A DNA stretch of 64,000 nt from UBA6772 sp965183875 (GTDB lineage: Bacteria > Bacteroidota > Bacteroidia > Flavobacteriales > UBA7430), in the NCBI GenBank assembly GCA_965183875.1, contig CBCYMK010000013.1, forward strand, positions 1-64,000, written 5' to 3'. A program made the position numbers and the translations under genes. Each line of letters opens with the position of its first letter. Position 1 is the first letter of the stretch. Shown here in pieces: positions 28,301 to 36,294 of this stretch. Under the pieces are notes generated by a model. The model did not search any database. It was not told the DNA's origin and saw only the letters and a list, made by a program, of their open reading frames with translations.

Positions 28301-29530
28301 TTAGATGAGAATGGATTAGCTTCGTATGCTTCCAAAGGATGGATCTCTAACGATACCTTATTAAACCAACAATATACGACGCAACTCACCTCTCGATTTA
28401 ATTTCCGTGCTACTGTAGAACCTATTAAGAAATTGAGGTTTAAGATTACTGCACAGCGAAATCAGACGGTTAATAGTTCGGAGACTTTTAAGAATACTGG
28501 TACACCAGATGATCCTAATTTTGAAAGTTTAAACCGCAATGAGACCGGAAGTTTTACCATGTCATTCTTGGCAATTAATACCGCTTTCCGCCCTATGGAA
28601 ATTAATGCTTCACAAACTTTTGATGAATTTAGAGCTATGCGTTCTAAAATGGCTAAAAAAGTTGCAGCTAGCTATGGTGCATTATTAAACGATCAAGTAG
28701 AATACCCAATAGGGTATGGGCCTAACTCTCAGGAGGTTTTAATTCCTGCATTTATGGCAGCCTACGCAGGGAAAGATGTGTCTGATCAAACGACGGAGAA
28801 ATTCCCAAAAATACCCCTACCTAATTGGTCCGTTAAATACGACGGACTTACCAATATAAAGTGGGTGAAGAAACACTTTAAAACAGTGTCTTTGTCGCAT
28901 GCTTACACCTCTACTTATTCCATAAATGCATACAATACTAACTTGTTTTATAATGAGCTAAGTTATCCAAATACAGGTACGCCAGAATCGAATCCTGAGA
29001 ATTTCGACGCCAATAATAATTACTTAAGTTCCGATCAGGTACAGACCGTAAATATAAATGAACAGTTTAGTCCACTTATAAAACTAGACATGACTATGAA
29101 CAATAGTCTGAGTACTCGAATGGAGTATAGTACGGATAGGCAAGTAACCTTGAGCTTAAACAATAATCAAATTCAAGAGCAAGCAGGCCAAAGTTTTACC
29201 TTAGGATTGGGGTATAGAATCGATGATTTCGAAATTACCCTTAATACGGCTAATGGTAAGAAAACATTCTCATCCAATTTAGATTTGAATTTGGATTTCT
29301 CTATTCGTAAATCCGTTTCTGCTATTAGAAGTTTAGAAGAAAATACGCATCAAGGGGTTAGTGGTAGGACAGATATATCTGTTAAAACTACTGCCGATTA
29401 TGTACTCAGTGAAAGAGTTAATATCCAACTTTTTTACGATCGTATGGTTGCCAAATATGAAGTTGCTAGTTCCTTTGATACCGCAAACAATAGCTTTGGT
29501 TTAAAACTTAGATTTACTTTTGGTGGTTAA
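22307..29530 (+). CDS. sprA: SprA/Sov outer-membrane translocon of the type IX secretion system
   Basis: The 2,407-residue protein has SprA family size. It starts with GTG directly after the ruvA stop and encodes a signal peptide (IIFTFVICFLGSTIALA). The N-terminal region FNMPGNFTQTIDYNLKNREF, the barrel-rich middle and the C-terminal aromatic end (NSFGLKLRFTFGG) fit the giant beta-barrel pore that exports T9SS cargo. All sorting-domain proteins in this window would pass through it. Residues about 1889-1939 are an unusual charged insert (Lys/Arg/Ser, then a (DK)n run from tandem GATAAA units, then a Glu run), probably an exposed loop. Position behind ruvA is conserved in gliding flavobacteria. 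Confidence 0.94.
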   Translation: MKCNRAFIKIIFTFVICFLGSTIALAQDDSLALPYPHMLFNMPGNFTQTIDYNLKNREFTFNNSIGSFQSARPTFMSESAYKEWMFNKQVKNFWRQKVQSNLLDQGIAGTKPKMQIGGESFSRVFGGNTVDIRPQGSAELTFSGNVNKTKNPSLTEKQRNQSNFNFDQSIQMNVIGKIGTKLALRTNYDTKSQFDFENQMKLEYTGTEDEIIKKIELGNVSLPLSGSLISGTQSLFGVKAQFQFGKATFTTVFSEQKSETSTIKVEGGAQTTNFEIFADDYEANKHYFLAQYFYDNYDLALANMPLISSSITITNLEVWVTNKTGNTSNVRNILAFQDLGENLNQVHNPGLSISSEPLNIPNPDNRNNNLFPVDLVASSASIREVSQITSLLSGAGFVQSVDYEKIENAKKLSSSEYHYNPQLGFISLNQSLNSDEVLAVSFQYTINGTPYQVGELSTDVASPDVLILKLLRSTTLDVSLPIWRLMMKNVYALGAYQVNKEDFDLQIMYQDDESGTPLPYIPEEGLSSELLIQTLNLDNLNQNNDPGANGRFDFIPDLTIKTSNGRVYLPSVEPFGAYLRSKFQSAGISQEITDSYIYDALYDSTQTAASQLAELNKFLFKGQYKSSSGADIPLNAMHIPEGSVSVTMGGVALEENIHYTVDYNLGRVKIIDEGILSSGQQVNVNLESNSGYSNTTKRYLGLHADYKFNDDLLLSATLLNLSESAQTTKINMGDEPISNTIWGLNGSYKTESQFLTTLIDKLPLIETKEKSNFTLSAEFAQFIPGHSKTLNVDAEGTAYIDDFENSQSPIDLRNSSTWNLASTPQDPNLFPEGLLTNDIRYGYNRALISWYFINSDFQRETVYAPSHLTDEDRDAPYVREISINEIFPDKDIPNGQPLRLRTFDLAYYPEERGPYNYDVEGGDYSSGIDEDGTLLNPESRWAGVVRKIDNNDFETANIEFLEFWLMDPFIENPLDPGGDFYINLGNVSEDILKDSRKSYENGLPIDGGDDNIDTTAWGRVPSVQALVTAFNSGSNARDNQDVGLDGLDDEMERSFIPFNTFETKSYLERISEQHGEGSTAFVKANKDPSADNYHFFYGSDYDSQEKPILERYKKYNGLDGNSPMNDDSQSSYTQLPDVEDINSDYTLSESESYYQYRISMDPDSLQEVGSNFITSIIENAGPNNDTRWIQFKVPIRDFENKIGTIPDFKSIRFMRMFMKGFTSPTVLRFATLDMVRGEWRKYLNSLSRPDASETPSTTFDISVVNLEENGRRDPVNYVLPPGIVRDRVLGSTTTQELNEQSMSFKICDLADGDARGAFKNVTMDMRSYNKIKLFVHAEEMDPDKTLNDGDLSMFIRVGTDYSSNYYEYEVPLDITEWGASARDEVWPTNNQFEINFDKLKEAKAARNSEIRNGNVTVNFTTPYFYSDGTRRITIVGNPNLGNVRTIMLGVRNPQENSVFNPEDDGEDKCAEIWINELRLTDFDERGGWAAKAQMKTRLADIGSVSLGGNMSSVGFGSLEQSVTERNKEQTRQYNFTSNIELGKLFPEEANIKIPLYIGVSETVLKPQFNPLDPDVELEASIAAEQTQGAKDTLRSIVENYTLRRSFNLTNVRKERGGGKKQSVKSKGRKGARGGTKNKIYDIENLSLSYSFNEVFNRNINTEFSTMQEHSGGFGYNFNNSPKNYKPFSKIKFLKRSKYLRLIKDFNFYLLPKTISARTDFNKTYSETKMRNLASLNALNSVNIIEPDTMFNKLFNITQNYSVKFDLARSVKFNFSTNSRSIVDEPEGKIDTQTERDALRDSIMGFGRTTSYHHQFDLRYTVPLNKFPLTDWITLSANYDATYDWNAGSMATNNDSIKLGNVIQNTNNRKINAQLNLKSLYNKVPYFKKVNSSGSNRKKGRNSRSRGSDKKSSKTDKDKDKDKDKEGDDEEEEEEKEREFKLFEHLTRSLLSVHSINMTYDERTGTMLPGFKPTTGALGRDNVFQSGAAPGWAYVLGQSLDENGLASYASKGWISNDTLLNQQYTTQLTSRFNFRATVEPIKKLRFKITAQRNQTVNSSETFKNTGTPDDPNFESLNRNETGSFTMSFLAINTAFRPMEINASQTFDEFRAMRSKMAKKVAASYGALLNDQVEYPIGYGPNSQEVLIPAFMAAYAGKDVSDQTTEKFPKIPLPNWSVKYDGLTNIKWVKKHFKTVSLSHAYTSTYSINAYNTNLFYNELSYPNTGTPESNPENFDANNNYLSSDQVQTVNINEQFSPLIKLDMTMNNSLSTRMEYSTDRQVTLSLNNNQIQEQAGQSFTLGLGYRIDDFEITLNTANGKKTFSSNLDLNLDFSIRKSVSAIRSLEENTHQGVSGRTDISVKTTADYVLSERVNIQLFYDRMVAKYEVASSFDTANNSFGLKLRFTFGG

Positions 29531-29602
29531 TCATCAAGATTTATTTCTTTAGGCATAATAATTGCTAACTTGAGCCTGTTAAAAACAAACAAAACAAAAA
29601 TC

Positions 29603-31171
29603 ATGAAAAAAGTTTTACTTTCTATGTTGTCTGTAGTGGCTATGTCGCTTTCTGCACAAACAACAATTTTATCTGAGGATTTCAGTTCAGGTTTACCTTC
29701 AGGATGGTCTATGGATGCTAACTGGGCTGCAGGAACTGCAGAAGGTTTATCATCTCAATATTTTGCACCTTCTGGAGCTTCTGAGATTTTATGTGTAAAC
29801 GATGATGCTGCTGGTACTGCTCCAGCTGCTGCAGGAGCAATTGTTACTAGCGAATTAGATCTAACTGGTCAGTCGGTAGTATTAATGAGCTTTGATGCAT
29901 ATTTTGTAAATGGTGATTATGAAGGTGATGAGCAAGCATTTATTCAATTGTCTGGCGACGGTGGTAGTACATGGACTACAGTGTTAGATTTAGAAGGAGT
30001 AGGTGCATGGAACTCTACAACTGTAAATTTAACTGATTATGCAGGTGGTTCTGTAATGGTAAGTTTCAACTACACCGATGGTGGTGGTTGGGAGTACGGT
30101 TTTGCAATCGACAACTTCTCATTATTTGTTCCTGCAGACCAAGATGCTGTTGTTAGTTTAACTTCTCCTACTTTACAGGTTATCGCTGCTCAAGGTGAGC
30201 AAATGGATTTTGGGTTTGATGTTACTAGTTTTGGAGCATTAGACTTAACGAACTATTCTTTTGCTTATACTATCGATGGTGGAGCAGAACAAACATTAGC
30301 AGGTTCTACAGTGGCTTTAACTGAGTCTGAATCTTTTACTATTTCTTTAGGTTATGGTGATTATGACGTTGTTGCATATATTGTAGATGCAGCTGGAAAT
30401 ATGATTGGTGAGTCTATAGAAGTTTCTTTAAGCGTAGCTCCTCCAATTCCTAATTTCAATATGACAGATACACACGGTGAGAACCACGATTTATACAATA
30501 TGTTATCTAAAGGAGATGTTGTAGTACTTGACTTCTTCGCTTCTTGGTGTGGTCCTTGTGAATCTTCTACTCCTGAAGTAAATGATGTATGGGAAGATTT
30601 AGGTTCAGGTACAATGAACTTCCAAGTTTTTGGTGTTACTACTGAGCCTTCAGATGATGCTTCTGTTGTGAATGGTTTAAACTGGGGTGCAGAATATCCT
30701 AAGTTCGCCTATTCAGAAACTAATGGTGCGCTTTACGCTCACTATAATGCATTATACGGTGAAAATGGCATCCCATTCTTTGTAATGATTTGCCCTAACG
30801 AATCTAACCCAGGTTTCTCTGAAGTTTCCTGGTCTTCTGTTGGTTGGTCAGGTCCTGCTGAACTTACTGCAGCGGCTCAAGATTGTAATGCAACTGTTGG
30901 TGTTGAAGAGGTTTTAGCTAATAAGCTTTCTATCTTCCCTAACCCTGCTTCTAATAATGCTGCTATCGAATTAAACTTAGTTGAGTCTAACGAGGTGGTT
31001 ATTGAAGTTGTAAACACTTTAGGTCAAAAAGTATTTAACTATACTTCTGAAATGTCTGCAGGTTTAAATAAAGTTGAATTGCCAGTAGCTTCTTTAAATG
31101 CTGGTTTATTCTATGTAAATATTAAAGTTGGTAACGAATTGATGACTGAGAAGTTAAATATCGTTAAGTAA
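29603..31171 (+). CDS. Secreted thioredoxin-fold (TlpA-like) protein with T9SS type A sorting domain
   Basis: Start 29603 (MKKVLLSMLSVVAMSLSAQ) gives a 522-residue preprotein with a signal peptide. Domains in order: a lectin-like/MAM-like beta sandwich (ILSEDFSSGLPSGW, then SFNYTDGGGWEYGFAIDNFS); an Ig-like part; a TlpA-type thioredoxin domain beginning PNFNMTDTHGENHDLYNM, with redox motif W-C-G-P-C (Trp315, Cys316, Cys319); and a T9SS type A domain (LSIFPNPASNNAAIEL to the end). It would be a thiol-disulfide oxidoreductase placed at or outside the cell surface. The codon pattern (TCTGCA, GGTGGT) suggests high expression. A strong terminator follows. Confidence 0.85.
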   Translation: MKKVLLSMLSVVAMSLSAQTTILSEDFSSGLPSGWSMDANWAAGTAEGLSSQYFAPSGASEILCVNDDAAGTAPAAAGAIVTSELDLTGQSVVLMSFDAYFVNGDYEGDEQAFIQLSGDGGSTWTTVLDLEGVGAWNSTTVNLTDYAGGSVMVSFNYTDGGGWEYGFAIDNFSLFVPADQDAVVSLTSPTLQVIAAQGEQMDFGFDVTSFGALDLTNYSFAYTIDGGAEQTLAGSTVALTESESFTISLGYGDYDVVAYIVDAAGNMIGESIEVSLSVAPPIPNFNMTDTHGENHDLYNMLSKGDVVVLDFFASWCGPCESSTPEVNDVWEDLGSGTMNFQVFGVTTEPSDDASVVNGLNWGAEYPKFAYSETNGALYAHYNALYGENGIPFFVMICPNESNPGFSEVSWSSVGWSGPAELTAAAQDCNATVGVEEVLANKLSIFPNPASNNAAIELNLVESNEVVIEVVNTLGQKVFNYTSEMSAGLNKVELPVASLNAGLFYVNIKVGNELMTEKLNIVK

Positions 31172-31194
31172 TCTACTTCTAGATACAATTATTT

Positions 31195-31224
31195 AAAGGC
31201 TGCCTGTTTAGGCAGCCTTTTTTT
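31195..31224 (+). terminator. Terminator after the thioredoxin-fold secreted protein
   Basis: A perfect 10-bp stem (AAAGGCTGCC with GGCAGCCTTT) around a TGTTTA loop is followed by a T run. Confidence 0.92.
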
Positions 31225-31292
31225 ATTAAATTTGTTTGGTACGCTTTTTGAAAAAAAAAGTGTGTAATAACCACTTGACTAAAATCTTGATT

Positions 31293-31964
31293 ATGAAAAA
31301 AACATTACTCTCTTTAGTAGCACTTATTAGTGTTACAGCTTTTGCTCAAAGTTTATCTATTGAGCCTGCTGATTATTATTATGCTGAAACAGGTGAGCAG
31401 TGTGTAGCTCATTTCGATATTACGAATACTACAGACGAAGCATTGTCTGTTATCGTAACTCGTTCTTACGACCCTTCTTATGATATTATGTCTACTTTTT
31501 GTTGGGGAACAACTTGTTACTCTCCAACAGTAAATGTATCTGGTGTGCCTATTTTAATAGAAGGACAAAGTTCTTTCGATGGCTTTTCAGGATATATTAA
31601 CGATATGCCGGAAAACAAAACCTTTATCATTAACTACTGTTTTTCTGTTGAAAACGACCCGTCTGATAAGGTTTGTACAGATGTAGAATTTACGAGCTCT
31701 GTAGCCTATGTAGGTGTAGAGGAAACGGAGTCTGTATTTGGTGTTTACCCTAACCCTGCAAACGATATTTTACATTTGGACTGTTCTGCACAACAATCGG
31801 CAGACTTTGTTTTGTACGATATGTTAGGAAATAAAATATACAGTGAATTAGTTTTAGGTAATACAACTATACAGTTAAATAGATTTGAAGCAGGTATTTA
31901 CTTCTATAGCTTTTCTATAAATGGAATAAAACAAGAAGTTCAAAAGCTTATAATTACGCATTAA
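31293..31964 (+). CDS. Small secreted protein with T9SS type A sorting domain, function unknown
   Basis: ATG at 31293 starts MKKTLLSLVALISVTAFAQ, a signal peptide; the product has 223 residues. The mature part is a beta-rich domain of about 120 residues with paired cysteines (C-V-A-H-F, F-C-W-G-T-T-C, Y-C-F, V-C) resembling choice-of-anchor/DUF1573-like modules around SLSIEPADYYYAETGEQC. The last 75 residues, from VFGVYPNPANDILHLDC on, are a T9SS type A sorting domain. It sits between two terminators, so it is its own transcription unit. Beyond surface export I cannot assign a role. Confidence 0.8.
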   Translation: MKKTLLSLVALISVTAFAQSLSIEPADYYYAETGEQCVAHFDITNTTDEALSVIVTRSYDPSYDIMSTFCWGTTCYSPTVNVSGVPILIEGQSSFDGFSGYINDMPENKTFIINYCFSVENDPSDKVCTDVEFTSSVAYVGVEETESVFGVYPNPANDILHLDCSAQQSADFVLYDMLGNKIYSELVLGNTTIQLNRFEAGIYFYSFSINGIKQEVQKLIITH

Positions 31965-31981
31965 GCATACTATTTTAAATT

Positions 31982-32009
31982 AAGGAGCCTTTAGGCTCCT
32001 TTTTTTTTG
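31982..32009 (+). terminator. Terminator upstream of pheT
   Basis: AAGGAGCC-TTTA-GGCTCCTT followed by a run of eight or more T residues makes a standard intrinsic terminator for the small T9SS protein gene. Confidence 0.92.
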
Positions 32010-32070
32010 CTCTATACTCTCTAATTGATGTACAATCCTTACTTTTGTGCTTCTTAAAACTCGTATTATT

Positions 32071-34509
32071 ATGAAGGTATCGTATAGCTGGATCAAAGAC
32101 TATTTAAATGTTGGACTAAACGCAATAGATTGCGCCAAAGTTTTAACAGATACAGGTCTTGAAGTAGAAGGGATTCAGGAAGTTGAAAGTATTAAAGGTG
32201 GCATGAAAGGTTTGCTTATAGGTGAGGTAATTACCTGCGAACAACACCCTAATGCTGATAGATTACGCAAAACTACTGTAGACATCGGTTCCGAAAATTT
32301 AGAGATCGTTTGTGGAGCGCCTAATGTAGCGGTAGGACAAAAGGTTGTTGTGGCTACTGTGGGAACACTTTTGTACGATGATAAAGGCGAGTCCTTTAAA
32401 ATTAAAAAGGGAAAAATCCGTGGTGAAGTTTCTTTAGGAATGATCTGTGGATCCGACGAAATTGGTTTGGGTGGTGAGCACGACGGGATAATGGTATTAG
32501 ATGCTAATACCAAGAATGGTACCTCTGCGAGCGAATACTTTAAGTTAGAAACGGATACCGTTTTCGAAATTGGTTTAACTCCTAACCGTTCCGATGCTAT
32601 GGGGCATATGGGAGTAGCCTTAGATCTTAGAGCGGGTTTAGCTGCTCAAGGAACAAAGTTAGAACTGTGTACTCCTACTTTAGAGGAGTTTAAAATAGAC
32701 AATACAGACCTAAAGATTGATGTTGAGGTAGTAGATGCTAATTTATGTCCTCGTTATGCTGGACTTACAATTTCTGGTATTATTGTTCAGGAGTCTCCTG
32801 AATGGTTGCGCAAAAGGTTAGAAGCTTTAGGCTTAAGCCCGGTTAATAATATTGTAGATATTACAAACTACGTTTTACACGAAACAGGAAATCCTTTACA
32901 CGCTTTTGATGCAGCTAAAATAAAAGGCAATAAAATTACCGTAAAAACAACAGCTCAAGATACTAAGTTTACTTCCTTAGATGCTGTTGAACGTAAATTG
33001 AACACCGAAGATTTAATGATTTGCAATGCTGAGGAAGCAATGTGTATTGCTGGTGTATTTGGAGGTTTAGAGTCTGGAGTGACTACATCTACCAGCTCTA
33101 TCTTTTTAGAAGCGGCCTATTTCAACCCTATTTCTATTCGTAAAACTGCTAAGCGTCATGCTTTAAATACAGATGCCTCTTTCCGGTTTGAAAGAAGTGT
33201 AAATCCGAATACTGTCGTGTGGGCTCTTAAACGTGCAGCGTTACTTATTAAAGATATTGCTGGCGGGAACATAAGTTCTGAAATTATAGATTTATACCCT
33301 GAGCCAATCCCTAACTTTAAAGTTGATTTTTCTTACGATAACTGCGATCGATTAATTGGAGAGGTTATTAATAGGACTACTATCAAAGAGATTTTATCGA
33401 ATTTGGAGATCGATATTTTGGAAGAGTCTGAAGAAAAGCTACTCTTGTCTGTACCTCCTTATAGAGCAGACGTGCAAAGAGAAGTAGATGTAATTGAGGA
33501 GATCTTGCGTATTTATGGTTATAATAATATAGGCATGACGGGACGTATTAATGCTTCTTTGTCTATTAACCCTAAGCCAGATGCTCACAAAGTACAGGAG
33601 AGAATTTCCGAACTTTTAACTTCTAATGGTTTCCATGAGGGGATGTGTAATTCGCTTACTAAATCTTCGTATACCGATGGTTTGGATTCTTTTAAGAAGG
33701 AAGCGCAAGTGGTTTTGTTAAATCCTTTAAGTCAGGACTTAAATGCCATGAGACAGACTTTATTGTTTGGTGGTTTAGAGAGTTTGGCCTATAATATAAA
33801 CAGAAAGGTGTCTGATGTTTTTCTATATGAATTTGGGAAAACGTATAATAAATATGGAGATGATTATCACGAAGAGCGTAAACTAGCGCTTTGGGTAAGT
33901 GGAAAGAAACAAGATGCTAGTTGGAATTCTTCAAAAGATAAAGTTGACTTCTTTTACCTTAAAGCTATTGTAGAGAAGTTGCTTCAGAGACTCGGCTTAC
34001 ACAAGGGAGTTTCAGTAAATACTATTCAAACTGATCTTTTCTCAGAAGGATTAGCTTATAAAATACGCAAAAAGAAAGTTTTAGAAATTGGGAATGTGCG
34101 TTCATCAATTTTAAAATCTAGCGGTATAAAACAAGAGGTGTTTTACGCAGATATTAACTGGGATGCAATCTTAGGATTATTGAAAGATCAAAAAACGAAG
34201 TATAAAGAGGTTTCTAAATTCCCAGAAGTAAGAAGAGACCTAGCTTTATTACTAGATAACGAAGTTTTATTTTCTGATTTACAAAGCATTGCTTTACGAA
34301 CCGATAAAAACCTGTTGAAAGAGGTGAGTTTGTTCGATGTTTACCAAGGTGATAAAGTAGCTGAGGGGAAAAAATCGTATGCTTTAAGTTTCTTATTTCG
34401 AGACGAGGAAAAAACACTAACAGACAAAGTAGTGGATAAGGCTATTTTGAAAATATTTAAATCTTTAGAGCACCAGTTAAAAGCTGAGCTTAGAGATGGA
34501 ACTTTATAG
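32071..34509 (+). CDS. pheT: Phenylalanine--tRNA ligase beta subunit
   Basis: Start 32071 (MKVSYSWIKDYLNVGL) gives 812 residues, the bacterial PheT length. The EMAP/OB tRNA-binding domain contains GEVITCEQHPNADRLRKTTV, the B3/B4 editing region contains NIVDITNYVLHETGNPLHAFD and KRHALNTDASFRFERSVNP, B5 has PPYRADVQREVDVIEEILRI, and the last 95 residues are the ferredoxin-like anticodon-binding domain (KFPEVRRDLALLLDNEVLF). The cytosolic enzyme charges tRNA-Phe as alpha2beta2 with PheS, which is not in this window. clpX follows 35 bp later. Confidence 0.96.
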   Translation: MKVSYSWIKDYLNVGLNAIDCAKVLTDTGLEVEGIQEVESIKGGMKGLLIGEVITCEQHPNADRLRKTTVDIGSENLEIVCGAPNVAVGQKVVVATVGTLLYDDKGESFKIKKGKIRGEVSLGMICGSDEIGLGGEHDGIMVLDANTKNGTSASEYFKLETDTVFEIGLTPNRSDAMGHMGVALDLRAGLAAQGTKLELCTPTLEEFKIDNTDLKIDVEVVDANLCPRYAGLTISGIIVQESPEWLRKRLEALGLSPVNNIVDITNYVLHETGNPLHAFDAAKIKGNKITVKTTAQDTKFTSLDAVERKLNTEDLMICNAEEAMCIAGVFGGLESGVTTSTSSIFLEAAYFNPISIRKTAKRHALNTDASFRFERSVNPNTVVWALKRAALLIKDIAGGNISSEIIDLYPEPIPNFKVDFSYDNCDRLIGEVINRTTIKEILSNLEIDILEESEEKLLLSVPPYRADVQREVDVIEEILRIYGYNNIGMTGRINASLSINPKPDAHKVQERISELLTSNGFHEGMCNSLTKSSYTDGLDSFKKEAQVVLLNPLSQDLNAMRQTLLFGGLESLAYNINRKVSDVFLYEFGKTYNKYGDDYHEERKLALWVSGKKQDASWNSSKDKVDFFYLKAIVEKLLQRLGLHKGVSVNTIQTDLFSEGLAYKIRKKKVLEIGNVRSSILKSSGIKQEVFYADINWDAILGLLKDQKTKYKEVSKFPEVRRDLALLLDNEVLFSDLQSIALRTDKNLLKEVSLFDVYQGDKVAEGKKSYALSFLFRDEEKTLTDKVVDKAILKIFKSLEHQLKAELRDGTL

Positions 34510-34544
34510 AACAAGCTTTAATTAAGCTTAATAGATATTCGATT

Positions 34545-35778
34545 ATGGAAGATCAAGGAACTAATTGTTCGTTTTGTGGACGCACTAAACAGGAGACAGA
34601 TGTGTTAATAGCCGGTACTACGGGGCATATTTGTAATCTGTGTATTAGTCAAGCACACGATATTATTACCGAGGAAATGGAGCATACAACACGCGAAAAT
34701 CTCGAAGAAGATTTAACGCTGTTAAAGCCTATTGAAATAAAAGAACACCTTGATGCTTTTGTGATCGGTCAGGATCATGCTAAAAAAGTTCTTGCGGTAG
34801 CTGTATATAATCACTATAAGAGATTATTGCAAGAGGGAACTAAAGAGCAAGAGGTAGAGATTGGAGAAATCCAATATCATGATGGTAGGAAAAACGGGGA
34901 CAGGGAAAACCCTATTAGCTCGTTCTATTGCTAAGATGCTTAATGTACCTTTTACTATAGTAGACGCTACTGTTCTTACAGAAGCAGGTTATGTAGGAGA
35001 AGATGTGGAAGGTATTTTATCGAGGTTACTACAGGCTTGTGATTTTGATGTAACTCTTGCAGAACGCGGAATTGTATTTATCGACGAGATCGATAAAATT
35101 GCTAGAAAAAGCGATAATCCATCCATTACAAGAGATGTTTCTGGTGAAGGAGTACAACAGGCAATGCTTAAGTTATTGGAAGGTACCGTTGTAAATGTTC
35201 CTCCTCAAGGTGGTAGGAAACACCCGGATCAAAAATACATTAAGGTAAATACGAAAAATATTCTATTTATCTGTGGCGGTGCTTTCGATGGTATAGAGCG
35301 TCATATTAGAAATAGAATGAATACCAATGCTCTAGGTTTTGGAAATGCTACCGAGGAGCAAGTAGACGAAACAAACTTATTGCAGTATGTTTCGCCACAA
35401 GATGTTAAAAGTTTTGGGATTATACCTGAACTCATAGGGCGTTTACCTGTGGTAACACACCTTAATCCTCTAGATAGAGTTGCCTTAAGAGATATTCTTA
35501 CTGAGCCAAAGAACTCATTAATCAAACAGTATGTGAAGTTGTTTGAGATGGATGAGGTTGTGCTTAAAATTGAGGACGAAGTATTTGAACTCATTGTAGA
35601 TAAAGCTGAAGAATTTAAGCTAGGAGCTAGAGGCTTACGTTCTATCTGTGAGGCTATTATGGTAGATGCTATGTTCGAACTTCCTTCTTCAGATGAAAAA
35701 GAATTTGTAATTACCAAAGCTTATGCTGAAGAGAAGTTGTCGCACAAGAAATTAAGACAACTTAGGGCGGTAAGCTAA
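34545..35778 (+). pseudogene. clpX: clpX, ATPase subunit of ClpXP protease, interrupted by a one-base frameshift
   Basis: Two overlapping frames together make a normal ClpX of about 410 residues. The first (34545-34934) has the C4 zinc finger (CSFCGRT...CNLC) and the start of the AAA+ module (EHLDAFVIGQDHAKKVLAVA). It leaves frame after V-E-I at 34860-34862. The second (open by 34861, to 35778) has Walker A MVGKTGTGKTLLARSIAKML, Walker B IVFIDEIDKIARKSD, sensor and GYVGEDVEG pore loop, and a complete C-terminal domain. Expected GAG ATT GAG AAA is present as GAG ATT GGAGAAA: one extra G at 34863/34864. ClpX unfolds substrates for ClpP and is widely conserved, so a base-calling error or recent mutation is likelier than an old pseudogene; both halves are otherwise intact. 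Confidence 0.93.
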
Positions 35779-35784
35779 ATCATC

Positions 35785-36294
35785 ATGGAACATAAAGTTT
35801 TAATAAGCTTAGGTTCTAATAAAGGGGAGCGCAAAGAGAATTTAGAAAAAGCAATCGTTCAAATCAAAACCCAATTGGGCAATGTAATAGCGATTTCACC
35901 TATCTACGAATCTCCTTCTTGGGGCTACGAAGATGAACCCTATTTAAATAATGCCATTTGTTTGGTTACCGATATTCCGCCTATTCTATTAATAGAAGCA
36001 CTATTGCTGATTGAAAATAGCTTGGGTAGGTTAAGGACTAAGAATACTTCATACCAAGCGCGAGAAATAGATTTAGATATTATTCTTATAGAAGGATTGG
36101 TGATAGAACACCCTAAGCTCCAAGTGCCACATCCTAGGATGAATATGAGGAAATTTGTTCTGCAACCTTTAGTTGATATCGCTCCAAAATGGGTGCACGA
36201 AAAAGAGCATTGCTCTTTGAGTGATTTACTTTTAAAATGCGAAGATCGGTCTGAAATAAAATTATATGGAAACACATCCTTATATAGTAGTTGA
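35785..36294 (+). CDS. folK: 2-amino-4-hydroxy-6-hydroxymethyldihydropteridine diphosphokinase
   Basis: The 169-residue HPPK has the usual signatures: LISLGSNKGERKENLEKAI (substrate loop), PSWGYEDEPYLNNAIC, and the catalytic R-x-x-D-x-D-I segment (YQAREIDLDIILIEG) followed by VPHPRMNMRKFVLQPL. It transfers pyrophosphate from ATP to the pterin in folate synthesis. It starts 6 bp after the clpX stop and overlaps the following deoxynucleoside kinase gene by 29 bp; that pairing of folK with a dNK is common in Bacteroidota. Confidence 0.94.
   Translation: MEHKVLISLGSNKGERKENLEKAIVQIKTQLGNVIAISPIYESPSWGYEDEPYLNNAICLVTDIPPILLIEALLLIENSLGRLRTKNTSYQAREIDLDIILIEGLVIEHPKLQVPHPRMNMRKFVLQPLVDIAPKWVHEKEHCSLSDLLLKCEDRSEIKLYGNTSLYSS

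Noticed and set aside
34855..34870. Programmed ribosomal frameshift in clpX
   Set aside because: No slippery heptamer or clear downstream structure is seen and ClpX is not known to use one; a one-base error or mutation is simpler.
36266..36294. Overlap of folK and the deoxynucleoside kinase as a frameshift
   Set aside because: Both products are complete with their own motifs and ends; a 29-bp overlap of two real genes explains it.
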